Positions 1 through 8,743 of a stretch of DNA of 64,000 nt are shown piece by piece (the first letter of the stretch is position 1; each line of letters opens with the position of its first letter). Source of the DNA: Roseiarcus sp963807735 (GTDB lineage Bacteria > Pseudomonadota > Alphaproteobacteria > Rhizobiales > Beijerinckiaceae); assembly GCA_963807735.1 (NCBI GenBank), contig CAWEDI010000036.1, positions 124,001-188,000 on the forward strand, written 5' to 3'. A model generated the notes under the pieces. The model did not search any database. It saw only the letters and a list, made by a program, of their open reading frames with translations, and was not told where the DNA came from. Made by a program: the position numbers and the translations under genes.

Positions 1-2
1 TC

Positions 3-950
3 GTGCTCGGCGCCTTGTCTTCGGGCATGCTGCTGTACGGTATCTCGTTGATCTACGGTTTCGCTGGCTCCGTCTCGTTCCATGCCGTGGCGGGTGCGCT
101 CAGCGGTCCGGCGCCGATCGGCGTGATCTTCGGGCTAGTGTTCGTGATGTCCGGCCTTGCGTTCAAAATCTCGGCGGTGCCGTTCCACATGTGGACGCCC
201 GACGTCTACCAGGGCGCCCCGACGCCGGTGACGGCTTTCTTCGCCTCGGCGACGAAAATCGCGGCGATGGCGGTCACCGTGCGCGTGTTGATCACGGCGT
301 TTCCGAACATCTCGACCGAGTGGCGGCAGATTGTCACCTTCATAGCGATCGCGTCGATGGCGCTCGGCTCGTTCGCGGCGATCGGTCAGACCAATTTCAA
401 GCGGCTGATGGCTTATTCCTCGATCGGGCACATGGGCTTCGCGCTGGTCGGCGTCGCCGCGGGCACGGTCGAGGGCGCGCAGGGCGTCGCCATCTATATG
501 GCGGTCTATCTGATGATGACGCTGGGCACCTTCGCGGCCATTCTGTCGATGCGGCGCAACGGCGAATATGTCGAGACGATTGAGGATCTCGCCGGCCTCT
601 CGCGCACCAACCCGCCGATGGCGTTCTTCCTGGCGGCGATGATGTTCTCGCTCGCCGGCATCCCGCCGCTCGCCGGTTTCTTCGCCAAGTTCTATGTGTT
701 CGCGGCGGCGATCAACGCCGGGCTCTACGGGCTGGCGGTGATCGGCGTGCTGCTCAGCGTCGTCGGCGCCTACTACTATCTGCGCATCGTCAAGCTGATG
801 TATTTCGACGAGGCGGCCGCGCCGTTCGACGCCCCCGGAACCACCAATCGCCTCGTGCTCGGCATCGCTGCGCTGCTGGTCATCCTCGGCGTGCTCGCGC
901 CGGCGACGCTCACCGACGCCGCGCTCGCGGCGGCGAAATCGCTGTTCTGA
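3..950 (+). CDS. nuoN: NADH-quinone oxidoreductase subunit N, C-terminal part (5' end outside window)
   Basis: Membrane subunit of respiratory complex I, a proton-pumping antiporter-like subunit. About 315 residues are visible, against roughly 480 in the family, so the gene begins before the window and the apparent start at base 3 is not real. Many hydrophobic helices are seen. A conserved lysine lies in FKRLMAYSSIGHMGFAL (about residues 130-146), a hallmark of the NuoL/M/N antiporter fold, and the PPLAGFFAKFYVF segment is typical of NuoN. It is the last nuo gene; birA follows after 9 bp, as in many Hyphomicrobiales. Identity is very secure. Confidence 0.95.
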   Translation: MLGALSSGMLLYGISLIYGFAGSVSFHAVAGALSGPAPIGVIFGLVFVMSGLAFKISAVPFHMWTPDVYQGAPTPVTAFFASATKIAAMAVTVRVLITAFPNISTEWRQIVTFIAIASMALGSFAAIGQTNFKRLMAYSSIGHMGFALVGVAAGTVEGAQGVAIYMAVYLMMTLGTFAAILSMRRNGEYVETIEDLAGLSRTNPPMAFFLAAMMFSLAGIPPLAGFFAKFYVFAAAINAGLYGLAVIGVLLSVVGAYYYLRIVKLMYFDEAAAPFDAPGTTNRLVLGIAALLVILGVLAPATLTDAALAAAKSLF

Positions 951-959
951 GGCGCGCGG

Positions 960-1760
960 TTGGCCGACGAGGCGGCGCCGGTCCCGCGCCGTTACGCGAT
1001 CGGCGAATGGCGGGTCGAGCGTTTCGCGGTTCTCGACAGCACCAGCGAAGAGGCCAAGCGCCGCGCGCTCGCGGCCGATCCCGGCCGGTTGTGGATTCTG
1101 GCCGATCGCCAGACCGCCGGGCGCGGCCGACATGGCCGTGATTGGCGCTCGCCGGTGGGTAATTTCTACGGCAGCGCCTTGCTGGTCGCGCCGTGCCCGA
1201 TCGCTGAGGCCCCGCAACTCGGCTTTGTCGCCGGCGTCGCCGTGCGCGCGGCGATCGAGGACCTCGGCGCTCGCAACGTCGGCCTCAAATGGCCGAACGA
1301 TCTCATCGCCGCCGGGGCCAAGCTCGCCGGCATTCTGCTGGAGGGATGGAGCGTCGCCGACGGGCCTTACGCCGTCTCGATCGGCATCGGCGTCAATCTC
1401 GCCGGCCATCCGACCGATCTCGCCTATCCCGCGACCGATCTCGCCGCGCTGCTCGGCCGGCCGATCGGCGCGCGCGCGTTTCTCGAAGCGCTGGCGCCGC
1501 GTTTGGCCGAGAAGCTGAAGCTGTTCGGCCGCGGCGCCGGTTTTGCAGCGATCCGTCAGCAATGGCTCGCGGCGGCGGCGGGCGTCGGGCGGCCGCTGCG
1601 GGCGACGACGCCCGCCGGCGTGCGCGAGGGGGTGTTCGAGGGCCTCGACGCGCACGGTCGTTTGCTTTTGCGTACGCAAGACGCGATAGAGGCGATCGAA
1701 TCCGCCGACATCGCCCTTCTCGGGGCGACGGCCGACACGGCGCCGCCGAAGAAAGTCTGA
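960..1760 (+). CDS. birA: Biotin--[acetyl-CoA-carboxylase] ligase
   Basis: Attaches biotin to the carrier lysine of biotin-dependent carboxylases through biotinyl-AMP. The biotin-binding loop GRGRHGRDW is near residues 55-63 and KWPNDL near 115. Length (266 aa) fits the short, monofunctional class: there is no N-terminal DNA-binding helix-turn-helix, so it should not act as a repressor. The start is TTG at 960, with GAGG at the nuoN stop codon as ribosome binding site. It lies 9 bp after nuoN and 6 bp before the RNase J gene, so all three are probably co-transcribed. Confidence 0.93.
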   Translation: MADEAAPVPRRYAIGEWRVERFAVLDSTSEEAKRRALAADPGRLWILADRQTAGRGRHGRDWRSPVGNFYGSALLVAPCPIAEAPQLGFVAGVAVRAAIEDLGARNVGLKWPNDLIAAGAKLAGILLEGWSVADGPYAVSIGIGVNLAGHPTDLAYPATDLAALLGRPIGARAFLEALAPRLAEKLKLFGRGAGFAAIRQQWLAAAAGVGRPLRATTPAGVREGVFEGLDAHGRLLLRTQDAIEAIESADIALLGATADTAPPKKV

Positions 1761-1766
1761 CTGAAA

Positions 1767-3434
1767 ATGCAGGACGCCGCGCAACTGGTTTTCGTGGCCT
1801 TGGGAGGCTTGCGCGAAATCGGCATGAATTGCGCTCTCTACGGGTTCGGTCCGCCGAAGCGCCGCAAATGGCTGATGGTCGATCTCGGCCTCGCCTTCGC
1901 CGGCGACGAAGCGCCCGGCGTCGATCTGGTGATGCCCGATCTGACCTTCGCGCAGTCGATCAAGCGCGATCTCATCGGGATCATCATCACCCACGCCCAT
2001 GAGGATCACATCGGCGCACTGGCCGAGCTTTGGCCGTCCCTCGGCGCGCCCGTCTACATGACCCGCTTTGCGGCCGGGCTCGCTGAGGCGCGGCGCCTCG
2101 GCGAGCCGGGCGCGCCAAAAATCCCGATCCACACGGTCGCGCTCGGCGGCCGCATCGAACTCGGCCCGTTCGACGTCGAATTCATCCCCGTCGCGCATTC
2201 GATCCCCGAGAGCGCCGCGCTCGCCATCCGCACCCCGGCGGGGCTCGTCGTTCATACCGGCGACTGGAAGATCGACCCGTCGCCCGGCGTCGGCGTCGGC
2301 ACCGACGAGGCGCGGCTGCGCGCGCTGGGGGACGAAGGCGTGCTCGCGCTCGTCTGCGACTCGACGAACGTCGTGCGTGAGGGCGAGAGCCCGTCGGAAG
2401 CCGATGTCGCCAAGACATTGCGCGCCCTGGTGGCGGACGCGAAAGGCCGGGTCATCGTGACCACGTTCGCCTCGAATGTCGCACGGCTGCGCGCGGCGGC
2501 CGAAGCGGCGCTCGCCGCCGGGCGGCAGGTGCTGGTGATGGGGCGGGCGATGGAGCGCGTCATCGCGGTCGCCCGCGAATGCGGCTATCTCGACGGGCTG
2601 CCGCCTTTCCTCGGCCCCGATCCGTTCGATCGGCTGCCGCGCGACAAGGTGCTGGCGCTGGCGACCGGCAGCCAGGGCGAGCCGCGCGCGGCGCTGGCGC
2701 GCATGGCCGAAGATGAGCACTCGCGCGCCTCGCTCAGTCCTGGCGATCGGGTGATCTTCTCCTCGCGCACCATTCCCGGCAACGAGAAGGCCGTGGGTCG
2801 CGTCATCAACGGCCTTTCGATGCAGGACGTCGAAATCGTCACCGACCGAACCCATCTTGTCCACGTCTCGGGACACCCGCGCCGCGCCGAACTCAAGCGC
2901 ATGTACGAATGGACGCGGCCGACGATCGCGGTGCCGGCGCACGGCGAGCCGCTGCACCTCACCGAGCAGACGGCTTTCGCCAAATCGCTCGGCGTCTCCG
3001 AGGTCGTGCGCGCCTTCGACGGCGACGTCGTCAACTTGCAAGCGGGCGGAGCGGGCATCATCGATCGCGTGCCGATCGGACGACGCTACAAGGACGGTGA
3101 AATCCTGCTGCCCGCCGGCGCCGATTGCGTCGCCGAGCGCCGGCGGCTCGCCAACGCCGGCATCGTCTCGGTCGCGCTCGCGCTCTCCGACAAGGGCGAC
3201 ATCGTCGGCGATCCCGACGTGATGATCGCAGGTCTGCCGGAAAAGTCGCGCGAGGGCGCCGGCTTCGACGCCATCGTCGACGCCGCCATCTTTGAGACGG
3301 TCGAAAGCTTGCCGCGCGCCAAGCGGCGGGACGCCGATTTCGTCTCCGGCGCGGTCGAGCGCGCGGTGCGGAATTCCGTCAACGCGGTCTGGGGCAAGCG
3401 CCCGACCGTTCACGTTCTCGTCGTCGAAGTCTGA
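1767..3434 (+). CDS. rnj: Ribonuclease J (metallo-beta-lactamase/beta-CASP RNase)
   Basis: Endo- and 5'-to-3' exoribonuclease used in mRNA turnover and rRNA maturation in alphaproteobacteria. The zinc-binding motif HAHEDH is at about residues 75-80. A further ligand lies in VAHSIPES and the beta-CASP region is in the middle; SGHPRRAEL and VPAHGEP match the late beta-CASP motifs. Length (555 aa) is normal. In related genomes a type III pantothenate kinase (coaX) usually sits between birA and rnj; here the gap is only 6 bp. The mce gene follows 8 bp downstream. Confidence 0.94.
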   Translation: MQDAAQLVFVALGGLREIGMNCALYGFGPPKRRKWLMVDLGLAFAGDEAPGVDLVMPDLTFAQSIKRDLIGIIITHAHEDHIGALAELWPSLGAPVYMTRFAAGLAEARRLGEPGAPKIPIHTVALGGRIELGPFDVEFIPVAHSIPESAALAIRTPAGLVVHTGDWKIDPSPGVGVGTDEARLRALGDEGVLALVCDSTNVVREGESPSEADVAKTLRALVADAKGRVIVTTFASNVARLRAAAEAALAAGRQVLVMGRAMERVIAVARECGYLDGLPPFLGPDPFDRLPRDKVLALATGSQGEPRAALARMAEDEHSRASLSPGDRVIFSSRTIPGNEKAVGRVINGLSMQDVEIVTDRTHLVHVSGHPRRAELKRMYEWTRPTIAVPAHGEPLHLTEQTAFAKSLGVSEVVRAFDGDVVNLQAGGAGIIDRVPIGRRYKDGEILLPAGADCVAERRRLANAGIVSVALALSDKGDIVGDPDVMIAGLPEKSREGAGFDAIVDAAIFETVESLPRAKRRDADFVSGAVERAVRNSVNAVWGKRPTVHVLVVEV

Positions 3435-3442
3435 GGCGTCGC

Positions 3443-3847
3443 ATGATCGGCAGATTGAATCACGTAGCGATCGCCACCGCCGATCTCGAGAAGGCGAGCC
3501 GGCTCTATCGCGACAGCCTCGGCGCGCGCGTTTCGGACCCGACGCCGCTGCCCGAGCATGGCGTCACGGTCGTCTTCGTCGAGGCCGCCAACAGCAAGAT
3601 CGAGCTGTTGCAGCCGCTGGGGCCGGCCTCGCCGATCGCGAAGTTTCTGGAGAAGAATCCGGACGGCGGCATTCATCACCTGTGTTTCGAGGTCGACGAC
3701 ATTCTCGCGGCGCGCGCGGCGCTGAAGGCGACCGGAGCGCGGGTGCTCGGCGACGGCGAGCCTAGGATCGGCGCGCACGGCAAGCCGGTGCTGTTCCTTC
3801 ACCCCAAGGATTTCGGCGGCACGCTGATCGAGATCGAGCAGGCCTAG
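3443..3847 (+). CDS. mce: Methylmalonyl-CoA epimerase
   Basis: Interconverts (R)- and (S)-methylmalonyl-CoA in propionate/propionyl-CoA metabolism. It is a 134-aa VOC-fold (glyoxalase-like) protein with the metal-binding pattern: His in LNHVAIAT (residue 6), His in GGIHHLCFEV (about 75) and a terminal Glu in LIEIEQA. It is the last gene of the nuoN-birA-rnj-mce run. In relatives DUF1467 and proS genes commonly follow; here a palindromic repeat and a monooxygenase-fold gene follow instead. Confidence 0.9.
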   Translation: MIGRLNHVAIATADLEKASRLYRDSLGARVSDPTPLPEHGVTVVFVEAANSKIELLQPLGPASPIAKFLEKNPDGGIHHLCFEVDDILAARAALKATGARVLGDGEPRIGAHGKPVLFLHPKDFGGTLIEIEQA

Positions 3848-3862
3848 TGGCCGAAACCTGTA

Positions 3863-3922
3863 CGCGCGATCTCAAGATCGCGCGGGCGGGCCTATAGCCG
3901 CGATCTTGAGATCGCGGCCACA
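3863..3922. repeat. REP-like double palindrome (CGCGATCTTGAGATCGCG type)
   Basis: Two short hairpins follow mce directly. CGCGATCTCAAGATCGCG (8-bp arms, 2-base loop) is followed after 14-18 bases by CCGCGATCTTGAGATCGCGG, which is its inverted copy. A related palindrome (GCGGTCTTGAGACCGC) lies at about 33530-33550. It could also act as the terminator of the operon, but there is no T-run. Confidence 0.7.
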
Positions 3923-4037
3923 GCGCCGAACGCGCTGCCCGGCATTGGCGGGATCGCGCCATTGCGGAGACGGACGCCACAATCCACCAACCGAATGTTC
4001 GCGCGCCGTTCTGCGGCGCTGACCAGGAGCCTACCCC

Positions 4038-4328
4038 ATGGGGTTTTTCATCTTCGGAAGATTCAGGGCTCGGGAAGGCGCCGAAGCCGCTCTCCTGGCC
4101 GCGATCAACGGCGTTGCCGAACCGACCCGGCTTGAGGCCGGTTGCCTTTCATTTGGAGCCTTCCAATCAAGAAAGGACCCAAGGCTGGTCTACATCCATT
4201 CGGAGTGGGTGGACGAAGCGGCATTCGACCGCCACGCCGATCTTCCCCATACCACTCGTTTCATCGAAGCCGCAGAAAGGTTGATCGACCATCCGCTGGA
4301 TGTAACCCGCGCGAACAAAGTCATTTAG
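4038..4328 (+). CDS. Antibiotic biosynthesis monooxygenase (ABM)-fold protein, putative quinol monooxygenase
   Basis: Small (96 aa) ferredoxin-like ABM-domain protein of the YgiN type. The pattern is visible in sequence: an N-terminal strand (FFIFGRFRAREG), the LEAGCLSFGAFQS segment, WVDEAAFDRH and a terminal HTTRFIEAAE helix. Such proteins are dimeric and often oxidise quinols or act as heme or stress-related enzymes; the substrate cannot be told from sequence. The start at 4038 is supported by AGGAG at 4025-4029. The convergent GGDEF-EAL gene begins 4 bp past its stop. Two more ABM-like genes lie at 47827 and 52434. Confidence 0.75.
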   Translation: MGFFIFGRFRAREGAEAALLAAINGVAEPTRLEAGCLSFGAFQSRKDPRLVYIHSEWVDEAAFDRHADLPHTTRFIEAAERLIDHPLDVTRANKVI

Positions 4329-4332
4329 ACCG

Positions 4333-6816
4333 CTACGCCGCCTCCGCCTCGGCATTGGCGAGCGTGGCGACGAGGTCCTCCTCCCACATCGGCCGGCCGA
4401 ACAGATAACCCTGCGCCAACCGGCAGCCGGAGCGCGACAGGAACTCCGCCTGCGCCTCGGTTTCAACGCCCTCCGCCAACACTTCGACGTTCAGCGAATG
4501 GCCGAGGCGGATCACCGCGGCGGCGATCTCCATGCCCGTGCTGTCAGCCGGCACGTCCTGGATGAAGGCGCGATCGAGCTTCAGCTTGTCGATCGCGAAG
4601 TGCTTGAGATAGGCGAGCGAGGAATGGCCGGTGCCGAAGTCGTCGACCGACACCCGCAAGCCCAACGCCCGCAGCTGCTTGAGCTTCGTAGCCGCGTCCT
4701 TTTGCGCCATCAGGACGCTTTCGGTGATTTCGATCTCGACCTTGTCGAACGGCAGCGCGGCTTCGCCGAGAATCGCGGCGATGCGCTCGCACAGGTCCGG
4801 CCGCTCGAACTGGCGCGGCGAGATGTTGATCGCGAGCACTTCGAGTTCGAGACCGTCGTCGAGCCAGGCTTTCATGCGTTCGGCGGCGCGCCGTAGCACC
4901 CATTCGCCGATCTGCACGATCAGCCCCGTCTGCTCCGCCAGCGGGATGAAGCGGCCCGGCGGCGCGACGCCCGCGGCGGTCACCCAGCGCACCAGCGCCT
5001 CGACGCCGAACGTCCGCCGATTGGCCAGATCGACCAGCGGCTGGAATTGCAGGGCGAATTCGTCACGCTCCAACGCGCGCCGCAACGCTGTCTCCATCTC
5101 CAACCGCTCGCGCGCCTCGACCATGTGGCGCGGCTCGTAGAAGCGCACGCCGTCGCCGCTGCCCTTGGCGACGTAAAGCGCGGATTCCGCCTGGCGCATG
5201 AGAATGTCGGAATCGCCGCCCGCTTCGGAGAACCAGACCACGCCGACATCGACGCCGCTGTAGGCCTTGGCGCCGTTGGCGAACACGAACGGACGCTCCA
5301 TTTCGGCGACGAGTTCGAAAGCCAGCGCCTCCGCGTCCGCGGGGCTCGCGCAGGGTTGCCGGAGAATTGCGAATTCGTCGGCGCCGATGCGCGCCAGCAG
5401 GTCGGAAGCGCCAAGCTTGCTATGAAAGCGCTTGCTGGATTGCGTGAGCAGGTCGTCGCCGGCGGGATGTCCGAGACTTTCAACGATGTTGCGGAAGCGG
5501 TTGAGGTCGAGATGCAGCAGCGCCGCGCCGCCGCCGCGCTCGTCGATCTCGCCGAGCGCGGCGTCGATGCGGCTCTTCAGCGAAAGTCGGTTCGGCAGCG
5601 CGGTGTCGGCGTCGTGATGGGCTAGGAAGTCGAGCCGCGCCTGCGAGCGCTTGAATTCGCTGATGTCGGAATAGAGCGCGACAAAGCCCGCGGGTTCGCC
5701 GTGATCGTCGCGCACCGCGTTGATGGTCGCCCAGAAAGGCTGGACCAGGCCGTCCTTGCGCCGGTTCCAAATTTCGCCGCGCCAGCGACCCATCGATTGG
5801 ATCTCGTGCTGCAGCGCGTCGTAGAAGCGCCTGTCGTGCTGTCCTGATCTCAACACGTCCATCGGACGGCCGCGCACTTCCTCGCCGCTGTAGCCCGTGA
5901 GCGCCTCGAACGCCGGATTGACGGTCTGAATGCGTTGCGCGGAATCCGCAATGACGATGCCCTCGTGAGTGTTGGCGAACACCGTCGAGGACAGCCGCAA
6001 CTCCGCCTCGTGCTGTTTGCGCAGAGTTATGTCCTGATGCGTGCCGACGAGCCGCACCAAGCGATGCTGCGCGTCGAACACCGGAAAGCCGCGCGAGAGA
6101 ATGTCGAGCCAGCGCCCGTCCTTGTGGCGCAACTTGATCTCGAGCGCATAGGTTTCGATCTCGCGCGCTTCAAGCCGGCGGATCTGTTCGGCGATCGCGT
6201 CGAGCACGCCCGGCGCCGTCAGATGCGCCCAGGACTCCGGCTCATCGGCGATTTCATGCTCGGCATAGCCGAGCATGGATTTCCATCGCGGCGACAAATA
6301 GGTTTTGTTCTCGGCGACGCTCCAATCGTAGAGGCCCTCGTTGGCGCCCCGCATCGCCAACTGAAATCGCTCCTCGCTCTTGCGCAGCGCCGTTTCGGCG
6401 GCGCGGCGCGCGGTGATGCTTTCGACGACGAGCAGCACGATCGGCGGATCGCCGATCAAGCGCCCGGCGCTCCAGGCTTCGACCGTGGCGCCGTCTTTGG
6501 CGACATAGACGCGCTCGGCCGCGTATCTGTCGACGGCGCCGCGTTTCAACGCCTCGATATCCGCCATCAACGCCGGCCGGGAGCCTTCGTGAACCAGAGC
6601 GAGCTTGTCGAGGCCGACGATCTCGTGTTTGGCGTATTTCAGGAAGGCGCAGAAATTGGCGTTGGCGCGCAGCACCTTGCCGTCGAGCCCGATATGGGCG
6701 ATCCCGACGTCGGCGTACTCGAACGACGCGGCGAACACGCTGCTCCCGACTTCAGCGGAGGATCTCCCCCTGATGTCCGCGCGCTTGAACCATGCCCAAA
6801 TTCCGGAGAGACGCAT
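4333..6816 (-). CDS. PAS-PAS-PAS-GGDEF-EAL cyclic-di-GMP regulator, probable phosphodiesterase
   Basis: An 827-aa cytoplasmic signalling protein with no membrane segments. There are three PAS domains (about residues 25-130, 145-270 and 275-395), then GGDEF (about 400-555), then EAL (about 565-815). The GGDEF signature is degenerate (IGADEF near residue 480), so cyclase activity is doubtful. The EAL domain keeps EALVRW, NISPRQFE, DDFGTGHSSL and EGVETEAQ, so c-di-GMP hydrolysis is likely. The degenerate GGDEF may bind GTP as a regulator. The PAS domains suggest sensing of a redox, light or small-molecule cue. It is an isolated gene, convergent with the ABM gene. Confidence 0.9.
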   Translation of the reverse strand: MRLSGIWAWFKRADIRGRSSAEVGSSVFAASFEYADVGIAHIGLDGKVLRANANFCAFLKYAKHEIVGLDKLALVHEGSRPALMADIEALKRGAVDRYAAERVYVAKDGATVEAWSAGRLIGDPPIVLLVVESITARRAAETALRKSEERFQLAMRGANEGLYDWSVAENKTYLSPRWKSMLGYAEHEIADEPESWAHLTAPGVLDAIAEQIRRLEAREIETYALEIKLRHKDGRWLDILSRGFPVFDAQHRLVRLVGTHQDITLRKQHEAELRLSSTVFANTHEGIVIADSAQRIQTVNPAFEALTGYSGEEVRGRPMDVLRSGQHDRRFYDALQHEIQSMGRWRGEIWNRRKDGLVQPFWATINAVRDDHGEPAGFVALYSDISEFKRSQARLDFLAHHDADTALPNRLSLKSRIDAALGEIDERGGGAALLHLDLNRFRNIVESLGHPAGDDLLTQSSKRFHSKLGASDLLARIGADEFAILRQPCASPADAEALAFELVAEMERPFVFANGAKAYSGVDVGVVWFSEAGGDSDILMRQAESALYVAKGSGDGVRFYEPRHMVEARERLEMETALRRALERDEFALQFQPLVDLANRRTFGVEALVRWVTAAGVAPPGRFIPLAEQTGLIVQIGEWVLRRAAERMKAWLDDGLELEVLAINISPRQFERPDLCERIAAILGEAALPFDKVEIEITESVLMAQKDAATKLKQLRALGLRVSVDDFGTGHSSLAYLKHFAIDKLKLDRAFIQDVPADSTGMEIAAAVIRLGHSLNVEVLAEGVETEAQAEFLSRSGCRLAQGYLFGRPMWEEDLVATLANAEAEAA

Positions 6817-7033
6817 CGACGCGCACGCATGAGTGGCCGAAGATCGCCCGGACGATGCGCTAAAGGAGCGCAGCGAACGCGCGCCGCTGGGTTCACATCG
6901 GCTCGAAAGCCTGCCCGGCCGAACGGCGTCATGCCTCGAGAGCCGCAGGGGCGCTCGTCGCTCGTAATCCTTTTATAAGGGAGTGAAATTGCTTGAACCT
7001 TAACACGGACGCGAGGATCGGCGAAGGACCAGG

Positions 7034-8071
7034 ATGCGGGTGAGCTTCGACGGCGGCCGGTTGAACGAGCGCGGCGTCGCCGTCGCGCTCTACGATTACG
7101 CGCTGAACGCCCGAAAATGGCTCGGCGTCGAGCCGATCGTGCTGCACGACGCCAGCGGTACGGTCGACGCCGAACAGGTCGAGCGCTTCGCCGCGGCCTT
7201 TCCGGTGCGCGCCTACCGCGATGCCGCCGAGCGCTCCGCCCATATCGAAGACGCCAACGTCGACGTCGCCTATTGCCTGAAATCGACGCGGCCGCGTTAC
7301 CCGATCGCGCCGCGCGGCCGCACCGTGGTGCATGAGGTGTTCCGGTTCTTCGACCCGCACGGCGACGCTTACGCCTATATCTCGCCCTGGCTTGCGGAAG
7401 CCGCGGCCGCCGGACGTTATCCCGCCGTGCCGCACATCGTCGACCCGCCGCCGCCGCGCGGGACTTTGCGCGCCGAGTTCGGCGTGCCGAGCGACGCCGT
7501 TGTGGTCGGGCGGCATGGCGGGCCGGATCAGCTCAACGTGCCGTTCGTGCCGGCGGCGATCGAAGCGGCGCTGGCGGCGCGACCAAACCTCTGGGTGATG
7601 CTGCTCAACACCGAACGATTCTCGCAGCACGAGCGTATCGTCCACGTGCCGCGCGCGCCCGACCGTCAGCGCGTCGCCGATTTCGTGGCGAGCTGCGACG
7701 TCGGGCTCAACGCGCGGCGCGGCGGCGAGGCGTTCGGGCTGGCGATCGCCGAGTTCCTGGCGCAGGACAAGCCCGCGCTGGTCTGGGAGGGCGGCCGCGA
7801 CCGCCATCATCTGGCGCTAGTCGACGACCCGCGCTTCCGCTTCCGCACCGGCGAGGAGCTGACGCGGGCGCTGGTGCGATTCGAGCCGGGGCAGGGGGGA
7901 TGGCGAGCGCGGGTAGCGCCGTTCGCGCCGGAGCCGGTGATGGCCGAGTTCGCACGGGTGTTCCTGACGCCGGGGACGCGGGCGCGGCCAGGGCTGCCGT
8001 TCGGGTTCCGGCTGGCGGCGCGGGTGAAGGCGCGGGCGCAGCGGTGGCGGGATGCGGGGTGGATGCGGTGA
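7034..8071 (+). CDS. Glycosyltransferase, GT4-like
   Basis: A 345-aa protein with a GT-B fold layout. The C-terminal half carries the E-x7-E type motif EAFGLAIAE (about residues 234-242) used for nucleotide-sugar binding in GT4 enzymes. The N-terminal half begins with MRVSFDGGRLNERGVAVALYD, an acceptor-domain opening. No signal peptide is seen. The acceptor and donor cannot be told. The start ATG at 7034 has AAGGA ten bases upstream. It stands alone, with smpB-dapA convergent downstream; a second GT4 gene lies at 11913. The C-terminus is arginine- and alanine-rich. Confidence 0.72.
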   Translation: MRVSFDGGRLNERGVAVALYDYALNARKWLGVEPIVLHDASGTVDAEQVERFAAAFPVRAYRDAAERSAHIEDANVDVAYCLKSTRPRYPIAPRGRTVVHEVFRFFDPHGDAYAYISPWLAEAAAAGRYPAVPHIVDPPPPRGTLRAEFGVPSDAVVVGRHGGPDQLNVPFVPAAIEAALAARPNLWVMLLNTERFSQHERIVHVPRAPDRQRVADFVASCDVGLNARRGGEAFGLAIAEFLAQDKPALVWEGGRDRHHLALVDDPRFRFRTGEELTRALVRFEPGQGGWRARVAPFAPEPVMAEFARVFLTPGTRARPGLPFGFRLAARVKARAQRWRDAGWMR

Positions 8072-8125
8072 CGGGCTGTCCGTCTCGTTCGTCTTGCGTA
8101 AACTGGCGGCCGCCCCGCTGCACAT

Positions 8126-8230
8126 GCGAGCGAAGCGAAGCAACCCAGCGTGCCGCCGCTGCAGCTATGGCCGATTAACAGACGATCTCTGAGAGATAGA
8201 TTGCTTCGCTTCGCGCGCAATGACGGCGAT
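8126..8230. repeat. Dispersed palindromic repeat, GCGAGCGAAGCGAAGCAA family (copy 1)
   Basis: The left arm GCGAGCGAAGCGAAGCAA is at 8126-8143. An approximate inverted arm TTGCTTCGCTTCGCGCGCAA, followed by TGACGG, is at 8201-8226. The spacer differs from the other copies. It lies between the glycosyltransferase and the 3' end of smpB. Confidence 0.8.
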
Positions 8231-8263
8231 ATTTATAAAGCAATCTGCCCTGAGAAGCCGGCC

Positions 8264-8740
8264 TCAACCTCGATCGCGCAGCACTCTCGACTTGTCGCGG
8301 TTCCAATCCCGCTCTTTCTCGGTCTCGCGCTTGTCGTGCAGCTTCTTGCCGCGGCCGAGCGCCAGGGCGATCTTCGCCCGGCCTTGCGCGTTGAAATAGA
8401 TGCGCAGCGGCACGATCGTCATGCCCTCGCGCTCGACGCCCTTGGCGAATTTGGCGATTTCGCGCGCGTGCAGCAGCAGTTTGCGCGGCCGCTTCGGCTC
8501 GTGATTGAAGCGGTTGCCTTGCAGATATTCCGGGATGTTGGCGTTGTAGAGCATCAGTTCGCCGTTGCGATCGACGGCGGCGTAGCTCTCGGCGACCGTC
8601 GCCTTGCCGCTACGTAGGGATTTGACCTCCGTGCCGGTCAGCACCAGCCCGGCTTCGACGACCTCGCCAATCTCGTAATCGAAACGGGCGCGGCGATTGT
8701 CGGCGGCGATCTTGTAGTTGGGATCGGATTTTTCGACCAA
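8264..8740 (-). CDS. smpB: SsrA-binding protein SmpB
   Basis: Binds tmRNA and delivers it to stalled ribosomes for trans-translation. The 158-aa sequence has the SmpB order: IAADNRRARFDYEIGE at the N-terminus, VLTGTEVKSLRSGK, LYNANIPEYLQGNRFNHEP, and a basic C-terminal tail (GRGKKLHDKRETEKERDW) that enters the ribosome. The start is TTG at 8740, three bases after the dapA stop codon, so the two genes form an operon. The dapA-smpB order is common in Hyphomicrobiales. Confidence 0.96.
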   Translation of the reverse strand: MVEKSDPNYKIAADNRRARFDYEIGEVVEAGLVLTGTEVKSLRSGKATVAESYAAVDRNGELMLYNANIPEYLQGNRFNHEPKRPRKLLLHAREIAKFAKGVEREGMTIVPLRIYFNAQGRAKIALALGRGKKLHDKRETEKERDWNRDKSRVLRDRG

Positions 8741-8743
8741 GCG

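Noticed and set aside
135..3413. 1092-codon open frame on the minus strand
   Set aside because: Antisense shadow of nuoN, birA and rnj. It is Arg/Asp/Gly-rich with no domain and the plus-strand genes are certain. Long antisense frames are normal at this GC content.
3863..3922. Rho-independent terminator for mce
   Set aside because: Two stable palindromes but no T-run on either side; kept as a repeat instead.
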